Positions 18,601 to 30,640 of a stretch of 64,000 nucleotides of DNA are shown in pieces (positions within the stretch are counted from its first letter, which is position 1; every line of letters starts with the position of its first letter). A program made the position numbers and the translations under genes. Origin of the DNA: Monodelphis domestica (taxonomy: Eukaryota; Chordata; Mammalia; Didelphimorphia; Didelphidae); assembly GCF_027887165.1 (NCBI RefSeq), contig NC_077229.1:344949380-345013379 (forward strand), given 5' to 3'. The notes beneath the pieces are model-generated. The model did no database searches and had not been told where the DNA came from. It saw only the letters and a list, made by a program, of their open reading frames with translations.

Positions 18601-20965
18601 ATTGGATTCTCAAAGATTTGGCCATATCCTCTAATGATTCAGATTGCTGCTCATTCAGTGCCTCATTTGTCAGTGGCTTTCCATAAGGAAGACACAAGAA
18701 TCTATTCAATTTGCTGAAAAGGGAGGCTTCTTCCTTCAGTTTGTCAAAATAAACCTTTAGGAAGTCATTTTCATATGGGTCTTCACCATGCTTATGGAAT
18801 GGTGATTCACCCCATCCCCACCCAATACCTTTTTTAAAGGAGATCAAATTTAATTTTTACACTAAAATACATTAGTATTTTAAAAGACTTATGATTTTCA
18901 TAATTATGGGTGCTCATTCCACAAATCTGTATCACAATCCATCCCTTTCTTAGTAGAGAGGTTTAAGAGTTATGGTGCTCCAGGTCTAGCTCCTGGTGAT
19001 GGATCTCTCATTACTTATCTAGGCTAGTTTCCTCATGACAGTTGTTGCCAAGTCGGACTCTGTGACTCTTTCAGCTTTGTACTACATGCTGGAACTTGCT
19101 CTTTGCTAGCATGATGTTTGAGAATCACCTCCCCACCAAGACAAGGCACTTGGAGCAAGTCTTTTATGGAGGCTGCTGAATTTCATTTGTAGAATAAATG
19201 ATTTGGATTGTGGTTTCAACTGAACATTCTTTTTGGTTTCCAACCCAGACTGAAAACAATAATGACAACAAATTCTTGCTGTGGGGCATCCCCAAAGACG
19301 ACTTATGCTGAAATTCTGTCCCTGGAAGTATCAGTTTTTATGTAACATATTTTGTCTCAAAGTGGTTCAAAAGTTCTTTACTCCCTTGTCTAGCCATTGG
19401 CTTTTCAGAACATTTCAATTTGAGTTTTATTATTCTCTCAGCCATTTTAAGGGCTATTCAATTCAGTTCATTTTGTTTTGTTTTGATGCCTTTCTACTTT
19501 GTCATCTGTAGACCAAGTAGAATTTGGAGGTTTTTGAGAACACACGCCAGTTTTATACCCTTCCCATCTATTCCCTTTTTTGTTGTCTTCTCATGGCTAA
19601 TAAGCAGTGCTCTCATCCCTTCTCTTTTGAATCTAGGTTTCTTGCCATCAATCATATTGTCTGCCACAAGACACCTTACTTTTAGGTAGTATAATGTTAA
19701 TACTGGAGTGTTCTAAAAAGGGTTTTCAAGGGCATCTCTACTTACACATGCTCTCTCAATTCTACCACTCTGAAAGGGTTCTTTAATATTTCATCTATGT
19801 CTATATATGCAGGGAATATAAGAATATCTTAACACAAGTCTGCTTCAGTCCAGAACTCTGCCTCTAATGTCAACTGGTAGTCATTGGGCTTAAAAAATAT
19901 ACTGGAACTTGCTACAAAACATAATTTTCACTTAGTCTTTGGAGTAGATCCCTAAATTGTCATGATGATGAAAGTGATGTCTATAGCTCATTTCTTATAT
20001 AGCTAGCATTTTGATGACTTTTTCCTCTTAAATCCTCACACTGTAAAACTAGTTTCTGTAGCTGGTGAGATAGTTGTATGGTCAAGGATTTTAGAGAGGA
20101 AAAAAGGAATCTTGAGTTTTTATTGTCACTAATTGTGTGTATCTAATTTTGTTTAAGCTTAAGGCTATGTTGTTTTAAAAAGGATTATACTCAAATGGCT
20201 GTTCACTTGTGCATTGGGCTTAAATTGAAAGGAAGAAAAATGTAGAAAACTTAAAAAAATACTGTAACGTAGTTAATTTAATATGTATAAGAGAACTGAA
20301 AGGGAGGGGGACTTCCCTTTGTTATATATTTGTTCAAAAAGCACTATTTATGTACAACAAGACTTAAAGCACAACCTAAAGCATCTAGGACATTCTATTA
20401 ATTTTCTTGCTGAAACTGAAACAAAGATCCAAGGGGAATGATTAGAACAGTGTGAAGAAGTAATAATGTATTTATGTAACAGGAAAATGTTCAAGACAGG
20501 TTTAGATTACAACAGGGTCTCTTCCTTTAACAATCACAACAACAACAAAAAATGGACACTTCTAGGTCCTGTTATGCTCATCAGAAGCTAGCATATTAAA
20601 ATGCAGTTTGTAAAGCTTTACTGTTTCTTAGATTTTATTGGAGGTAGAAAACTTTCCTTTAAAATTTTTTCATGTCTAGTTATTAAATTTTTAAAGAGGG
20701 AATATCTCTTCTTTTAGACTGAAAAAGAGGCTTTATAATTTTAAATATTTTTATGAAACCTTTTAACAATGATCTGCCCACCCAACTCAGCCCTTTAACT
20801 TATGTGGGTTTTTTTTTTCTTTTGCTGAGTATGTGTACTAACAGAGATAAACTTTTTTTGTCCTTGAGTATTAATTGTTGTTCCATCTGAGCTATCATGT
20901 AGACTCTTGGGTATCCACCTTTAACCTCTCATCAGGCCTCAATATATGTCCTGGAAATTAGGTAT
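18600..20965. other. Intron 2, no recognised feature
   Basis: About 2.4 kb of AT-rich sequence with neither clear transposon signatures nor credible exons. Confidence 0.35.
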
Positions 20966-20969
20966 CTAC

Positions 20970-21185
20970 CAATACCTAATCAATCAATTAATAAACAAGC
21001 ATTTTATTGTCTAGTATATGCAAAGCCCCACGATAGATCCTGGATATACAAAGACAAAAGTGAAACAGACTCCCTCAAAGAGCTTATATTCTGTTGTGCA
21101 GTCAAATATACTCATCATTCGTGTATGTAACATATAAACCAAATAGATGAAGAGTAGGATTTGGTTAAAAAAGGCATCAATAAAG
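20970..21185 (-). mobile_element. L2 3' end
   Basis: Reverse-oriented L2 3'UTR pattern: AATCAATCAATTAATAAACAAGC, then ATATGCAAAGCCCCACGATAG, GGATATACAAAGAC and CTCAAAGAGCTTATATTCTG. Confidence 0.75.
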
Positions 21186-21440
21186 AGGCAACATGGCACA
21201 GGTGGAACAGTAGTTAGAGTACTGGGCTCGGAATCAGGAAGACTCTTCTTTATGAGTTCAAATCTAGCCTCAGATACTTATTAATTGTTTGACTCTGGGC
21301 AAGTCACTGTTTGCCTCAGTTCCTTATCTGTAAACTGAGCTTGAGAAGGAATTGACAAACCACTCCAGTATCTTTGCCAAGAAAATCTAAAAATGAGGTC
21401 ACAGAGAGTCAGATACAACTAACAGCAATGAGAAGATAAA
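21186..21440 (+). mobile_element. Marsupial tRNA-derived SINE, long-tailed type
   Basis: Head GGCAACATGGCACAGGTGG; core GAATCAGGAAGACTC, GGCAAGTCACTGTTTGCCTCAG; 3' domain GACAAACCACTCCAGTATCT, TTGCCAAGAAAATC, GAGTCAGATACAACTAACAG. A different family from the SINE at 3443. Confidence 0.8.
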
Positions 21441-22490
21441 GAGAGCCAGCCTTTGAACTCAGTACTTCTGACCCATTATAGTGCTGTGACCCTGCATTAC
21501 TTGATCTCTCCCTAGGAAAATGGCTAGGTAAAAAAATTTCAGTAAAGGTGCTGACCTTCATTGTAGGTAGAATTTCCTCATTTTGTAGTTTCCTCTCCCA
21601 ATGAAATCACAGGTCTTGTCCCTATTTGTCATACAAAATCTCTTTAAGAGTTATAGTCTTTCCTCAAGTAGACAAATTTTGAATTTTTAAGACTAAATAC
21701 AGAAATTTAATTCAAATCACCTTTGATAAATGCTGATCCTCTTGGAAAAGTTCTCTTGAACCTGTTGGACAGTGGTTTCTGTTTGTATGCTGGTGTAGAA
21801 ATGGGAGTAGTATTACAGATGTTCCTGATATTATTTTCTTAGATGATCTTGTCTTGGTTTCCATGAGGAAGTTACTATGGAATTTGTCTGTCTCACAGAC
21901 ATTATCTGGCACATTGCATTTGCAGTTTGTGTCTAAATGGTTGGAGTAGGATGGGGTCAGAGGGAAGCTCTTTATTTGGAAAATCTATGTTTCCATTTAT
22001 GTCTCTTCTTCAGCCTCAGAATTCCAGTGATAGAACCATGTTCCATCTCTAGTTGATAATCAGCTCATGAAACTCTCTAGGGCTTCAATGTAATGAGTCA
22101 GAAGCTTATGACTGAGCTTTACTCTGCTCTTTATTATGTCTCTTGAAAACAATAAGAAACCACAGTGTCAAGTAGAACTTTAATTTTTCAAGGGAGATTT
22201 TTCCATTGAGACCAATTCATCTTGCTTTTTTGGTGTGTGTGGAGTCCTAATCACTACAGTTCTCTAACTGTGTTTTTTAAAAAGCTGTGACAGAGATTGA
22301 AGAATTTGCTAATACTTTATAAGATTAACTGCCTAGAGCAAAGCCCCAAAATATGAATAGTAAAGGTTATCTTTTCTTGTCTTCTTCTGTCTGTGATCTG
22401 CTGCCCTAAGATATTTTTCTATTTGCCGCCAGAATAAGATATATTATATATTAATTCCTAATTTAAATTGTGGACAAATATGCTCCATAA
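21441..22490. other. Intron 2, no recognised feature
   Basis: About 1 kb with no clear repeat or gene. Confidence 0.35.
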
Positions 22491-22494
22491 CTAC

Positions 22495-23530
22495 TTGTAT
22501 ACTCCTATCCATTCAATATTCAGCAAGCATTTATTCTACATATATATACACATACATGTATATGCAAATTTACATTACACATATATGTAATGTGCCAGGT
22601 GTGCTAAGGATTAGGGATACAAAAACCAAAAAAAATGAAATAGTCATTAATGAGCTTACCTGTTTCAAGGGAGGAACAACATATATACAGAAAAGACAAT
22701 TTAAAATATATGTAAGATAGCTGCAAACTCATTTCTGGACTGGGTGAAGGTTACTAGTAAGTGGAAATATTAGATAGGATTTCTGGAGGAGGGGGTATCT
22801 GGGCTGGGTTTTGAAGGAAGTCAGGAATTCTATTAAGGCAGACGATACTTTCCAGGCACAGAATCGCTAGTCTGAGAAGGCTAGAGGTAGAAAGAATATC
22901 ATATGTGGGAAACAGAAAGTAGGACAGTTTGGCAAAACCATAGAGTGTAGGAAGGGGAGTGATATGCAATCTGGAAAGATTGGCTGGAGCCAGATTGTGA
23001 AAGATTAAAAAAGTTAAACAGAGGAGATTACATTTGATCTGAGAAATAATGGGAAACCACTGAATCTCCTTAAGAACGGAAGTTAACTGATCAGACCTTT
23101 GATTTAGGGATATCAATTTGGCCACTATATGGAGAATAGATTAGACAAGAGAAAGATTTATGTAGCAAGACTGATTAGGAGGCTATTGTAATAGTTAAGG
23201 CAAGAGGTGACAAGGACCAAAAGTGTACAGAAAGGAGGTTATGACTATGAAAGATATGCAGAAAGAATTGACAAGACTTCACAACTGTTTGAATGGAAGA
23301 AAGGATAACTGAAAATGCTCTTGATGTGAACTTATGTGACTAGATGTCAAGTGATGTTCTGAACAGAAATAGGAATATTAGGAAGAAGGCAGGGTTTACG
23401 GGAAAGGATAACAAGTCATGTTTTGGATATAGTTAGTTTGAAACGTCTATAGGAGATAGTTAGAGATGTCCAATAGTAGTTGGTGATATGGGTGAGAACA
23501 TCTCTCTGTGAGAGTAATAGACTTTGAAAT
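22495..23530 (-). mobile_element. L2 copy with reverse-transcriptase C-terminal relic
   Basis: The left end is the L2 3'UTR reversed (CAGCAAGCATTTATTC, GTGCTAAGGATTAGGGATAC). Read on the - strand, 22754-23125 gives SDQLTSVLKEIQWFPIISQI followed by HNLAPANLSRL, resembling the L2/CR1-clade RT C-terminus (LHWLP...RI...K...HGLAPxYLSxL). Further right, GGCTATTGTAATAGTTAAGGC and similar pieces continue the element. Inactive. Confidence 0.8.
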
Positions 23531-24790
23531 GACAGGTGGGCTTAATAGGAGTTGATTTTATCACCAAGAAAAAAAAAAGTAGGGTGTTGCTGTGTTTGTG
23601 TATCACTCCTAAAATCTTTTTTGGTGGATTCTTTTGAATTGGGCCCAAATTATTCATTATAACTTCAAGATACCATGCATCCTAACATTCCATGATCTGT
23701 CTGCCTACTTTATCAAATAAGACAAGATGAGTTTTTTTTTCCTTATCATTTTCTTTCTGAAAGACTTTCTCTTTCTGGTTCTTCATTAACTAAGGGGAAC
23801 TTTGCTTGAAACCTTGTTCTTTATTTCTTCCACAAATTCCTTGCTTCTTTTATATTTAATTGAATTAGACAAAAGGAGTTTGAGGAATTGAACCTTATAA
23901 CAACTTACAGAATCCAACCATAAACTTTTCTGTATAGATAAAAGTTTCACTTTGTATTCATTGAAGACTACTATCCATAGAAAAGTCTACTACTTTTTTA
24001 TGCCAATTCAAACAGTCTATAGCATCTACTTGATATATGATCACACTTGGTTTTAAGATTTTATTTTTTTGTATTTGATTAGACAAATGAAATTTTAGGC
24101 ATCTCCAGAGGGAAATTTTCTTATATTTTAATTCACATTAAATATTGAACTAGGCATTCAGGCTAATGTTGGATAGTTCCCTCTTGTTGAGGATTATGAA
24201 ATATATGTATGTATATACAAAATTATATTTATACTTACATTTATATATAATATATATTTACATGCTAAATATATATTGTATTTGTATACATATATACAAA
24301 ATAGATATGTATAAACAGATATACAAAATATAATCTTTTTAATACATAGTTAATTGATTTAAGTGGAACAATCTCTAATGGATCTATTTGTTTTATTTCT
24401 GTATAATGTCCCTGGCCTAGTTTAGATTTTGAAGTTCTTAAGGATAAGATTTTCTTTTCCATATATTAGGAATTTATACCTTTAATACAAATTGAATTAT
24501 TAATTTATTCATTAAATGAATATTTATGCAGTGCCATACTGTGTAAAAGAGATACTATATAAGACACAGTAAAAACACATGAAAGAAAGTTGAATTTAAT
24601 TGTAGGCATTGTCAGTGTTATGAGACAGGAAATAACTGATTACCAATATGGAATAATTTTAGAAATATTGCTCTCCTTGGTCAGATCATCAAATAGTTAG
24701 AACTAAAACCAAAATCAATGCCAAATGAAAGAGGGATCCTTTTAGATAGTAAAGTTCTCCAGTTATTTCTTTTTGTAGATGTCATTTTGC
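23531..24790. other. Intron 2, AT-rich, little recognised
   Basis: TATATA-rich simple sequence at 24202-24330. A possible worn L2 end lies near 24500-24575. No gene. Confidence 0.35.
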
Positions 24791-24799
24791 TGATTTTAT

Positions 24800-24910
24800 C
24801 AATTAATAATGAGTATTTATTAAGTACCTATTATATACCAGGTATTGGGGACACAAAGATAAAAATAAAACAGCCCTAGTCTTTATGGAATTTTAATTCT
24901 ATGGGGAGGG
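24800..24910 (-). mobile_element. L2 3' end fragment
   Basis: TTATTAAGTACCTATTATATACC followed by AGGTATTGGGGACACAAAGAT and TTTAATTCTATGGGG, in reverse L2 order. A poly-G run of nine follows. Confidence 0.75.
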
Positions 24911-25825
24911 GGGGGAGATCCCTAGAATGAATACTTAAAAGGTCGATTCTTCTCAGTGATATCAGATCCATGGCTTCTCAAAAGAGATCAGTCTTCCATT
25001 CCCTAGAGGAAAAAAAGTACATAGATTAAGAATGTATATTACTCAGTTTTATAGACAACTCATTGAATTCATCCATCTTGGACAGACACTGCAGTACAGA
25101 AAAGGGCCCAGAATTAAGTCAAAGAAGGAGAGAGGGATGAATGGATAGCATTTGGGAAATTGTGTAGTGCTCTCAAGTTCAAAAGTTCTTTATATTGCCA
25201 AAGCCCACTTTTTCATTATCAGTATTCTCCCAGACATGATATATAGCTGTGAATCATAGAATGATGTGATTTCTGAAGGATAAAAAATATTGGTGACCCA
25301 AAGGCCCTGGAGATTCATTGTGGGTGTCAGTAAATTGTAACATATTAGTGATGAGTTGTGCATAACAAGTGACATAAAATAAACTATCCAGGAACATCCC
25401 AGGAAGAGATGGGAGAGTCATGAAGCAAGAACAAAGGATAACAGAATGATGCATTGCTAGCCTGAGTGCGGCACTGGTTTTCATCCACTATTTAAAGTCC
25501 TCGGTAAAGACCTCCAGTTGTTTTGGTAGGTCTTTTGGGGAAGATGTATGGAACAACATCGATGATATTTGCACAGGAAGAGAAAGCATGGATAGATTGT
25601 GATTCATATTGGTGGACGGAGTACCAATATCAGTGAAATCCTGAGTCCACTGTGACCTGGAACTCAGTTGATAATGTTTTTATATGTCATAAACAATATT
25701 CTTGGTTTTTATTGATACCTAGAAGTCTTAAGGTTACTCTAAGATCATTGTGTCTAAAATGAATTAATTATCCTCAAGAAATTGAGGAACTTATTTCCTT
25801 CAAACTTTATCTTTCTAATGATCCT
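24911..25825. other. Intron 2, no recognised feature
   Basis: About 0.9 kb without an identifiable repeat or exon. Confidence 0.35.
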
Positions 25826-25829
25826 ATTT

Positions 25830-26690
25830 CTTTTGGCAGTACCATTATCCAGGTGAGCAACCTTAGAGTCATCTTTTTATTATGACTTCTCCCTTGTCCT
25901 TTAAATCCAATAGATCATCAAATCCTGTCAGTTCTCTCTCTGCATCATCTCTTGACTATTCTCATCTCAGCATTCCCCCTGTCACTATCCTAATTCAGTT
26001 CTCATTCCTTGCTCATTGGTCTCCTCTTTCTAGTATTAGGATAAAACTAGATTAGTCTCTCACTTATTAAAACTTACTTAACAGACCCCAAATCTAATTT
26101 CATCCTAATATTATTGCCCAATAATGATCACATCATTCCACTGCATAAAAATATTCAAAGGACTCCTAATTTTACTGTGCAAATATCTTGACATTCAAGA
26201 CCTTCTACACTCAGTCTCTAAATGTTATTTTCAGCCTTACCTCATACAACTTTGCCTCATGCCTATTCTACTTGTCTCAGTCAAGCTAATGTATTCATTG
26301 TGTATTTTCATGTCCCGAACCTATGATCACAGTGTTCCCTACATTTGGAATGCTGGCTTCTGCCTGACCCCAGTTCAGCCTGTTGAAATTCTATCCATCT
26401 TTCAAGGCCCACTTAATTGCTATCTCTTCCATGAATTCTTCCTTAGAGTGAGAAGTGACCTTTCCCTCCTCTGAACTCTAATAGCATGTTGTTTACAACT
26501 GTGAACTTCACATTGTGGTTTGTATCATTATTACTTGTATACATATTTTATCTCTTCATATAGATGACAACCTCTTTGATGTTTGCCATTAGGATTTTTA
26601 CCTTATTTATTTCCAAATGTTTAGCATACTACCTTGCATATAATAAGTATTTAATAGTTGCTTGCTGAATGAATAAGCATTTATAAGGAA
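25830..26690 (+). mobile_element. L2 copy, 3' part
   Basis: L2 landmarks in order: CCAATAGATCATCAAATCCTGTC, CTATCCTAATTCAGTTCTCATTCC, TTCCACTGCATAAAAATATTCAAAGG, CCCTACATTTGGAATGC, CTTTCAAGGCCCACTTAATTGC and a 3' end like TAATAAGTATTTAATAGTTGC. Frames are broken. Confidence 0.75.
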
Positions 26691-27004
26691 TAAGGAATTC
26701 ATAGCATGGCAAATTAGCTTTACTCCTATTAGTAGGTATTTTCTCTTTTTTAATATTTTATTTTTATGATGAAAAACAAACATTTCAATGTGTAAAGATC
26801 AGAAAAATGGCATATTAAACCATAAACTTGTATCTTTTGTTTTTAAGAGTACAGATTAAGTTAAACAAATTAGATAACAAAATTTGGTTTATTTCTCCTT
26901 TTATATTTCTTTTTCTTTTACTATTTATATTTTAAAATGCTTTCTTATTTATTGCTTACATTTACTAAATTATTTTATCATTTATTGCTTATATTATTTT
27001 AAAA

Positions 27005-27125
27005 TATTTACTTCTTCCCTCTTGTTTCTTTCTTTCCCTTTCTTTCCTTCTTCCCTCCCTTTCCTTTTTTAATTTTCTTCCTTTTTTTCATTCCTTCTTT
27101 TCTTTCTTATTATCATTCCCCTTAA
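27005..27125 (+). repeat. CT-rich low-complexity tract
   Basis: Polypyrimidine sequence built of TTCTTTCCC and CTTCC units, between two L2 copies. Confidence 0.7.
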
Positions 27126-27289
27126 TCTTACCTTCTTCTTATTTCATTACTTATGTTTTAAAGCCTTGGAGTTGAATTAGCTTCCCTCTTCTTTTCTTCT
27201 TATGTATTAATCAGTTGTCAGTTTCTATAGAATCTATCCCTTCCATTCCTCTGTTCCCATTTCTCCTACCCTCATTACTTTATATCCCA

Positions 27290-27920
27290 TTCTGTCTGGT
27301 TGATATTCCTTCCTTCTAGTTCTTTCTGTCTAATCTCTTGCAGATCATTGCCAGAATAATCTTCCTGAAGTGTTGAACTAGTCATGTCACTGTTTAGAAA
27401 TCTTTAGTGTCTCTCTTGCCTATTGAATAAAGTTCAAGCTTCTTTGTGTCTTAGACAATCTAATCCCACCGTGCTATTCTAGTCTTATATTATTACTGTC
27501 TTCCATGAACTTTGCGCTTTATCCAAACTGGATTATTCTCCATCTCCTGAAAATGCCCTACAGTCCCCTTGTTCTTACCTTTGCACACACTATTCCTTTT
27601 CCCACCCTTCTATTTGCCTGCTATATTCCTACCTGTCCTTTGAAGTGGAGCTCAAATGCTATGTCTTCCATGAGACTTTTCCTGATTCCCTCTGTCAGAC
27701 ACAACTTTCCCTTTTGGAATCTATTTTATGTCTCTCTAATGCATTTATCATAGCATATTAGGTATTATCGTCATTTGTGCAAGTATATTATCTCCCCAAT
27801 AGACTGTAAAGTCCCTGAAAGCATGGGACCTTATCTATCTAAATTTCATATCTCCTTCAGTGCCTCATGCAGCAGTTTGTACACAGTATTTTCTCAGAAA
27901 GTATTTGTTGAATGAATCAT
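27290..27920 (+). mobile_element. L2 copy, 3' part
   Basis: It contains TGCCAGAATAATCTTCCTGAAG, CATGTCACTGTTTAG, CTTTGCACACACTATTCC, TGAAGTGGAGCTCAAATGC, ATAGACTGTAAAGTCCCTGA and a GTATTTGTTGAATGAATC end, the typical L2 3' terminus. Confidence 0.8.
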
Positions 27921-29270
27921 TTTCACAACCCACATGTGAAGGAAACATAAAGTCAAAGTCACAGGGACAAAAATTTCCCTTACCACTAACCTCATAAAAA
28001 TGAGTAGTTAAATCCAGTCTGAACTTTGGAAGTCAATAGGCACTTATTGCACAATCAGGTCCCCAAGATGAAAGATTTGGCCTGCAATTTTAAAGAGGAA
28101 TTTTATTGGCCCCTAAGAATGACCAATTGTGAAAACCATGAAAGCATCATAGGTGAAACTTGTGCTCAACAGGTATTTGCCGGTAAACTTAAGCTACTAG
28201 ATCAAAAAGTGCTGATCCCTGCAATGATATTGTTTTAAGAAATGGTAGAAATCTTGTTTGGAGAAACTTCATTTACCTGAAAAAATGCCAAGCTTGTGAT
28301 TGCTTGTCACTTGTCATCTGTCAAGGGATGATTATGTGTTTTCACTGCCAGTAGTGGATCTTCGCTGCCTTTCTCTAGAGGCTTTTTTTAAAAGGGAGAT
28401 GTGTAGCTCACAGGGTTTTCCTTGTGGGGAAAAAATGTGCACATGCAAACACATTTCTTCAGTGGTCATTGAGTGGCTGTCTCAGTGAATGAATTCAGAA
28501 ACGTCAGAACTTAAAGGCCACCTCCAGATAAGTAGCCCTGCTTTCTTCATATTTGCTCCTTCTATTGAAGCCAGATTCATCTTTAATGAACATATTCAGT
28601 GACAGCAGCATCCTTGAGAGTTTGTCCCTGTGCGTGAGAAATGGAGCTTCCCTCTTTCCTAACAGCTTACCACTCAGAAATAAATGACAGACAGTGAACA
28701 AGTTTTCATTGAAAGTACTTGTCATTTCCATGAATGATACTTGGAGACCATAGTAAAGGGTTATTCCTTTTCCTTTTTATGCTTGGCTTGTGTGTAAAAA
28801 TGACAGGCTGTCATGACAAAGTGTTAGGTAACCATCAGGCTTTGTCTTGTTAAAGTGAGTGTTTTGGAGCATTCTTCATTTGGTTCATTTAAAAATTAAC
28901 TAATGAAATGATTGAATGTCAACTAACATTTGGAAACATTTTTTGTCAAGTTTTAGTTGAATAAGCTGGATGACTAAATACTTTCAAAAGTGGGAGAGGA
29001 AGGAGAATTTGGAAGAAGAGTTGAGGCCCTTGGTGATGCTTCAAACTTGTCCCTGCTTTGTTCTGTGCCCTAGTCAAAGCACTCTGTTCCTTATTGAATA
29101 ATCCATTTGACCCTGTTCCTTTCCCATGATTTGCTTTCTGATATTAGCATGATGTGGCGTGACAAAGCTGTATCAAGAAATGCTGAAGGCTCTTCTGATT
29201 GACTAGCTTTTTGTGCTAGAGTTGTTGGGGTAGGTTTTGTTTTTTTCTTGTAACAAACCTTAAATATCTG
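27921..29270. other. Intron 2, 1.3 kb without recognised repeats
   Basis: Complex, non-repetitive sequence flanked by an L2 and a SINE. Candidate conserved non-coding region. No convincing exon; short open frames here lack splice or start support. Confidence 0.4.
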
Positions 29271-29277
29271 TGGCTAC

Positions 29278-29450
29278 CGGGGCAGCTAGGGGGTTCAGTG
29301 GATAGAGAGCCAGGTCTGGAAATGGGAGATCCTGGGTTCAAAAGACCTTAGGCAGGTCACTTAATCACCATTGCTTAGCCTTTACTACTCTTCTGCCCTG
29401 GAACTGATACTCAATATTGATTCTAAGACAGAAGGTAAGGCTTCAAAAAA
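29278..29450 (+). mobile_element. Marsupial tRNA-derived SINE
   Basis: GGGGCAGCTAGGGGGTTCAG, TGGATAGAGAGCCAGGTCTGG, GCAGGTCACTTAATCACC and ATATTGATTCTAAGACAGAAGG, then a short A run. Same family as the copy at 3443. Confidence 0.85.
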
Positions 29451-30295
29451 AATTCATGGTTACTGTTCTGATCAAGTAAGTCTAGGGTATTTTTTATTTC
29501 ACATTCATTTAAAATGCTATCATGAAGGTAGTTGATGCCACAAAGGTTACAAGGTTAGCACAGGGCCTGGCACCTGGTGGGCACTGAGTAAGTGCTTGTT
29601 TCCTGGCTGATTGACTTTTGACTTGGATCCCACTCCACTTTCCCCTATACCACACTGCCTGTCTGGGTATATTTTAGTGATGACCATAATGTTCTTTAAC
29701 AGAATAAAAAGTTACTTCAAAAACTGTGTTTATATATGGGGAATACATTTAATTTTGAAAAGTAGGACACATGAATAACATCCTCTAATATTTCATGTCA
29801 CTGATCTCTTCTAGATAATTAAAATGGGCCCAGTCTTGCCTTTCATGTTATTTTTCATCCCTAGCATCAGCTTTTATGTTTTGTCATGTTTGCAGCATGA
29901 AAGAATTTAACTTCTTGGTGTTTTACACATGCACATACTCAAAGACTTCTCGAGGGTGTGTTTGCAAAGTGTTGTTTGAGGCTTGACCATATGATTCTTA
30001 TTAAAGAAAATGGGAGTGATGTGTCTAAAATCTCCAAAAGGGCTTTGAAAACATAAGCCCCACTAAAAAGGGAGTAGAGTGGGCTTAGAAAAACAGGCCA
30101 TTGTTGTTAGTTTGTGATATCTAAAATAGCTCTTCATTTTGTACTTTATTTTTAATTCTAACTCTTTAAAAATGCACTGCCTAGTGGTTATTAATGTTTT
30201 GTCATCCATATGGTGTTCTTTGCACAAGAAAATGATGATTCTAAGCTACCACCAATAAGAAGGGATACCATTGAACAAATATGAGTTTATTGGTA
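29451..30295. other. Intron 2, no clear feature
   Basis: A short L2/MIR-like end (CCTGGCACCTGGTGGGCACTGAG) occurs at 29565-29590. The rest is unclassified and not repetitive. Confidence 0.35.
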
Positions 30296-30299
30296 AAAC

Positions 30300-30640
30300 C
30301 TTTAGGTGCCTAACTTTTGTTAGCTGTGTGGTTCCTAGAGTCCTATGGATATTTGGTATACACCCCAAGATGTGGCAGCTGATTAGACATAAAGGGTGAA
30401 GAAGAAGAAAGACTCAAGAATGATTCCAAGTTTGCAAAACTGTATACCTGTATGCCTTTCAATAGAAATAGGGAAATTTGGAGGAGAGAAGAATAGTAGG
30501 GGAAACAGAATGAGTTCTATTTTGGAACTGAATAGAATTTGATATACCTATGATACTCTAGTTAGAGATATCCAGCTGATAGTTGGAGCTGAATGTTTAG
30601 ATTTGGGAATCATCTGCAGTTATTTATTGTTTCAATCACC
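30300..30640 (-). mobile_element. L2 internal fragment
   Basis: GATGTGGCAGCTGATTAGAC, AGACTCAAGAATGATTCCAAG, TTAGAGATATCCAGCTGATAG and GATTTGGGAATCATCTGCAG match the reverse strand of the L2 RT region. Confidence 0.65.

Noticed and set aside
18181..18717. 178-codon + strand frame
   Set aside because: Runs through a TA microsatellite (YIYIYI) and a MIR; no family resemblance.
22754..23125. 123-codon - strand frame as a gene
   Set aside because: It resembles the L2/CR1 reverse transcriptase C-terminus and is flanked by L2 sequence.
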